From the NCBI GenBank assembly GCA_964523725.1, contig CAZGAU010000196.1:1-9183 (forward strand): 9,183 nucleotides of DNA. Reading direction: 5' to 3'. Both the position numbers and the translations under genes were made by a program. Each line of letters starts with the position of its first letter. Position 1 is the stretch's first letter. Below the pieces are notes generated by a model, which was not told the DNA's origin, searched no databases, and saw nothing but the letters and a program-made list of their open reading frames with translations. Positions 7,501 through 9,183 of this stretch are shown here, in pieces. Origin of the DNA: JADJNW01 sp964523725. GTDB taxonomy: Bacteria > Bacteroidota > Bacteroidia > Chitinophagales > Saprospiraceae.

Positions 7501-9014
7501 ACCGCCCCTATTTCAAAAATACCCTGAATGAACCCGGATGCTCCGATGCCTTTCTCTCCTTCAATGTTAAGAATAAGACTCTTCATAGCAATCACTATGG
7601 AATCGAGTTCGATGGACCAAACATCTGCTAATTCTACAAAGCAGCTGTAATCACCAGCTTTAGACGCAAATACCTCTAAATCCAATACCCATATTTCTTT
7701 GTCAAATGGAAGACCTGGAAAAAACTTTTTAAAAAGACTGATGAGTCCTAAGCGGTTTCCCGGCGCCAGTCGTCCACTCATACTTACATCTGGTAAAGTA
7801 AGCACCGTATCAATGCGCGCCCCATCTAACTCCCATCCTGCACTCATTTCGATATAATATTCCCGCTTACTCTGTCCAGAAGGAAAAGGCTGATCTACTC
7901 TACCTGTAAATTTAATATCCTTTAAAAGTATAATGCCAGGAATAAGATCATATTGATTATCAACGCCTAGTGAGAATTCAAAAAACTGAATACCTGGCGA
8001 AGAAATATTTAATCCTAATGCTACAGAATGTAAAGAAATATTTTCTAAAATTTCCACAGCTATAGGTAGGTGGCTACCTATTTCTGGACTGTTAGTCAAT
8101 GCATTAAGATGAGTAAAATCCTTGATAGATAAGCCATTTGGCAGATACCCTTCAAAAGTAATTACATTACCTCCAATTGGGATTTCGCCCGATATATAAA
8201 ATTCGATATTACCAGTTTTTATTAATCCATAAAGAATTAATCCTTTTTCTGCCAGAATATGATTTGTAGTAGATGAATACACTTCAAATCCTTCAAAAGC
8301 AGCCGTAAAATTACCAATGCTTTTGGAGGCTTCAACTGGAAAAAATAAATGGATATTATCAAAACTTCTATCTCTAACTAAAAACCCATGTAATGATTTT
8401 AAAGGATGATTATCTATTATAGAATTTGCAAATGCAAGGTCGCCTTCTAAAAATGGCGATCCAAAAACGTTAAGCCCATATACAATCGCTGCGGATTGTT
8501 CTGCAATTGAATCAGTTACAAAAGGCAAGGCAGCAATAATTCTTGATAAATCGGTAGGTGGATTAGTAACCGTATTATTATGTGAAGCAATGACCAGACG
8601 CGCATCATGCAAATTAATATCCTTCAAAAATGAAGTTTGCGGCGTCAGTACAGCGCCTTGACTAAAAAACGGAGGTAAATCTGGATATAATAAAAGTAAA
8701 TTCCAATTATCCACAGGGCTCGCAATCATGATGCAAGCCAACTCTTGTGGAGTAATATTTTCATAAAAGGCTAGATTAATATTATAAACAACTCCTTTGA
8801 TTGTAATGTTTCCATTAACTAATAAATATCCATTATTTATGTTATCTAAAATTACCACCTTATCCACTTCCAGATTGGCTTGCTCGATGGCGATATCCCA
8901 CAGATCATGCACAGCAGGCGCTTCCGTTTCGACAGTTGTAATCAAAAGCTTTTCGCCACCTCCTAAGGCTGTCGTTTTTGCATTAGTAAGCCGGTCTTTT
9001 AGTTGTTGGAGCAT
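4512..9014 (-). CDS. DUF6603-domain giant beta-rich protein (1500 residues)
   Basis: The function of this family is unknown. The protein has four parts. Residues 1 to about 200 are a unique N-terminus (MLQQLKDRLT start, no signal peptide). About 200-780 hold diverged beta-rich blocks of about 116 residues, each closing with a short amphipathic helix and LP or IP (Pro317, 436, 552, 668, 782). Residues 783-810 are a Pro/Asn/Ser/Thr linker. About 815-1255 form the DUF6603-type core, and 1256-1500 are a charged C-terminal part with MWG at 1380-1382. Family-like signatures in the core are GLAAGFGYNRRLRIP (946-960), SFIPDDGFLGVEAQLTA (1071-1087), GDFVITVGGYHPSY (1114-1127), HYPKVPRLGFNWQV (1132-1145), LKGEAYFALTSSAIMAGGRL (1151-1170) and HIWGPDFSGTAHV (1229-1241). 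The DUF6603 assignment is from memory of these signatures. The ATG at 9014 is the start: an in-frame TAA lies at 9027-9029. The reading frame is uninterrupted over 4.5 kb. The gene leads a probable operon with the 713-residue protein. Confidence 0.9.
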   Translation of the reverse strand: MLQQLKDRLTNAKTTALGGGEKLLITTVETEAPAVHDLWDIAIEQANLEVDKVVILDNINNGYLLVNGNITIKGVVYNINLAFYENITPQELACIMIASPVDNWNLLLLYPDLPPFFSQGAVLTPQTSFLKDINLHDARLVIASHNNTVTNPPTDLSRIIAALPFVTDSIAEQSAAIVYGLNVFGSPFLEGDLAFANSIIDNHPLKSLHGFLVRDRSFDNIHLFFPVEASKSIGNFTAAFEGFEVYSSTTNHILAEKGLILYGLIKTGNIEFYISGEIPIGGNVITFEGYLPNGLSIKDFTHLNALTNSPEIGSHLPIAVEILENISLHSVALGLNISSPGIQFFEFSLGVDNQYDLIPGIILLKDIKFTGRVDQPFPSGQSKREYYIEMSAGWELDGARIDTVLTLPDVSMSGRLAPGNRLGLISLFKKFFPGLPFDKEIWVLDLEVFASKAGDYSCFVELADVWSIELDSIVIAMKSLILNIEGEKGIGASGFIQGIFEIGAVSFLARAAVPSAGGGWIFSGNTGAGEEIPIGIFLEELQKKFNTEKSLPEPLQTFSIKNINVSFDTQTKHFIFGCEGDFLVEGKNVAILLNINVIKQDISYKKDFGGQISVGPFDTLGTLQFDLHFIQDSDSTLFAATYIHKGGSSNISLKALLAHFSDDIADIPVDLTVDLKDIILVFEKKPNVPTKFLFALDISASLNLSKLPLVGKEFPPDKSVGVDNLQFILANAPIAQKEVQTWANQQLLPPEVTPMLVRDLNEGLSIDGKLNLGGFEQPIALPIAGSNTPPAGINPSPNQNVTPPTSPDKAKWFTLQKQVGPIYFERIGVQYEKGELWFLLDASLTAVGLTIALQGLSAGSSLKKFDPVFRLNGLGIDFKRGPLEIGGAFLRFGDFEYAGTAIIKTKALTLAAIGSYAELKDGHKSMFIYAVLDYPLGGPAFFFVTGLAAGFGYNRRLRIPAIDQVANFPLVSEAVNGVSPIPTGAGQRNALLGELTKIQNYIPPETGQYFLAVGIKFNSFKLIDSFALLTIAFGNQFEMDLLGLSTLVVPTPEAGQTIDPLAEVQMAIKVSFIPDDGFLGVEAQLTAASFLLSRKCHLTGGFAFYSWFEGVHKGDFVITVGGYHPSYQVPAHYPKVPRLGFNWQVTNQLSLKGEAYFALTSSAIMAGGRLEALWLDGNLKAWFIIGADFIIAWKPYHYEARIYVDMGVAYTFSFFGTHTISVDVGADLHIWGPDFSGTAHVKLWIITFDVTFGSGASQAPTPIDWTTFRTSFLPASDEDMASISLINGIKMQPDIASGVDWIVDVKNFEFEINTLIPIKRGVSSEGNKTFGIAPMDLKSEQVDSSLQINIKKKSNNPNIPDADVRAAFKFEPILKNMPTGMWGTSVSPSLNGQKFIEAALTGYRIKLNKQEKEPTDKPNPIDVHKFQFTPTSVNNYIQLKELPRFQPQDVSDWKAQLKKHLLINNQRDTLLNALGFSTATDVHLTDTFIDELTMTPQFSS
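5250..6572 (-). other. DUF6603-type core domain (about residues 815-1255)
   Basis: This segment codes for a run of short amphipathic strands rich in Gly, Phe, Trp and Tyr that alternate with tight turns. Examples are AWFIIGADFIIAWKPYHYEA and TFSFFGTHTISVDVGADLHI. The strings GGYHPSY, PRLGFNWQV, ALTSSAIMAGG and HIWGPDFSG are the ones I associate with DUF6603. The pattern resembles a membrane barrel or a long curved beta sheet, but the protein has no export signal. The exact domain limits are estimates. Confidence 0.7.
6582..6668 (-). other. Pro/Asn/Ser/Thr-rich interdomain linker (residues 783-811)
   Basis: About 29 codons encode a low-complexity segment including NTPPAGINPSPNQNVTPPT. It separates the upstream beta-block array from the DUF6603 core. 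It marks a natural domain boundary and suggests that the two halves fold independently. Confidence 0.65.
7011..8063 (-). repeat. Tandem diverged protein repeats of about 116 residues
   Basis: Residues 318-668 split into three blocks ending at LP (435-436), LP (551-552) and IP (667-668), with periods of 119, 116 and 116 residues. Each block ends with a helix-like segment before the LP/IP: GLISLFKKFFPG (423-434), PIGIFLEELQKKF (533-545) and ISLKALLAHF (651-660). Mid-block strands also line up, for example GFIQGIFEIGAVSF (494-507) with GQISVGPFDTLGTLQF (610-625). A similar block seems to precede (about 203-317, with LSIKDFTHL at 295-303), and a degenerate one follows (669-782). Identity between blocks is low and the repeat is visible only in protein, not in DNA. 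Confidence 0.5.
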
Positions 9015-9183
9015 AGTTGGGTTTCTTTATTCATTTAATCTTGCCATTTATTTACTAGTATTATTTTATTGATATAAGCAAAGGGACAATTTTAAATTAA
9101 AATATTTCATAAAAAGTTGGTTGTCAGCTTAATTTGACTTTCGACAATCGACTGTAAAACTGTCCGGCTACTTACATTATTGA
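9015..9183 (-). promoter_or_regulatory. Upstream region of the DUF6603 operon
   Basis: This 169-bp AT-rich stretch precedes the ATG at 9014 and contains no gene that I can support. On the minus strand TCCCTTTG (9079-9086) is one mismatch from the TAnnTTTG -7 box and would give a leader of about 60 nt, but no clear -33 box sits upstream. Directly before the start is AAAGAAACCCAACT, with no Shine-Dalgarno match. The promoter is presumably here, or beyond the window edge. Confidence 0.3.

Noticed and set aside
9121..9147. TTGTC...GACAA partial palindrome upstream of the DUF6603 gene
   Set aside because: Only the outer 5 bp pair and the interior does not match, so it is too weak to call an operator.

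Overview
The window most likely comes from a member of the Bacteroidota. A TAnnTTTG-type promoter element lies before the first gene, the ATG starts have AT-rich leaders without good Shine-Dalgarno sequences, and a SDR-type D-mannonate oxidoreductase is paired with UxuA. This assignment is an inference; no rRNA or marker gene is present.

Layout. Left part, plus strand (89-2179): a two-gene hexuronate-catabolism unit. An SDR oxidoreductase (probable D-mannonate oxidoreductase) comes first, followed after 102 bp by UxuA mannonate dehydratase. Together they would convert D-fructuronate to D-mannonate and then to 2-keto-3-deoxy-D-gluconate. Both genes look intact and ordinary. The gap between them holds an 8-bp inverted repeat. 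A 150-bp convergent junction (2180-2329) follows, with only a weak hairpin and no convincing terminator.

Right part, minus strand (9014 down to 2330): two very large genes, transcribed right to left and probably together (40-bp gap). The first encodes a 1500-residue protein with a DUF6603-type core at about residues 815-1255. It is preceded by an unusual array of diverged beta-rich blocks about 116 residues long and by a Pro/Asn-rich linker. The second encodes a 713-residue protein with no assigned function. Its motifs resemble a recurring family of uncharacterised bacterial proteins. Neither has a signal peptide or a classical transmembrane helix, and neither shows a recognisable enzyme motif. 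This pair is the uncharacterised system in the window.

The remaining sequence (1-88, 9015-9183) is upstream regulatory DNA. I see no tRNA, rRNA, CRISPR array, insertion sequence or transposase.
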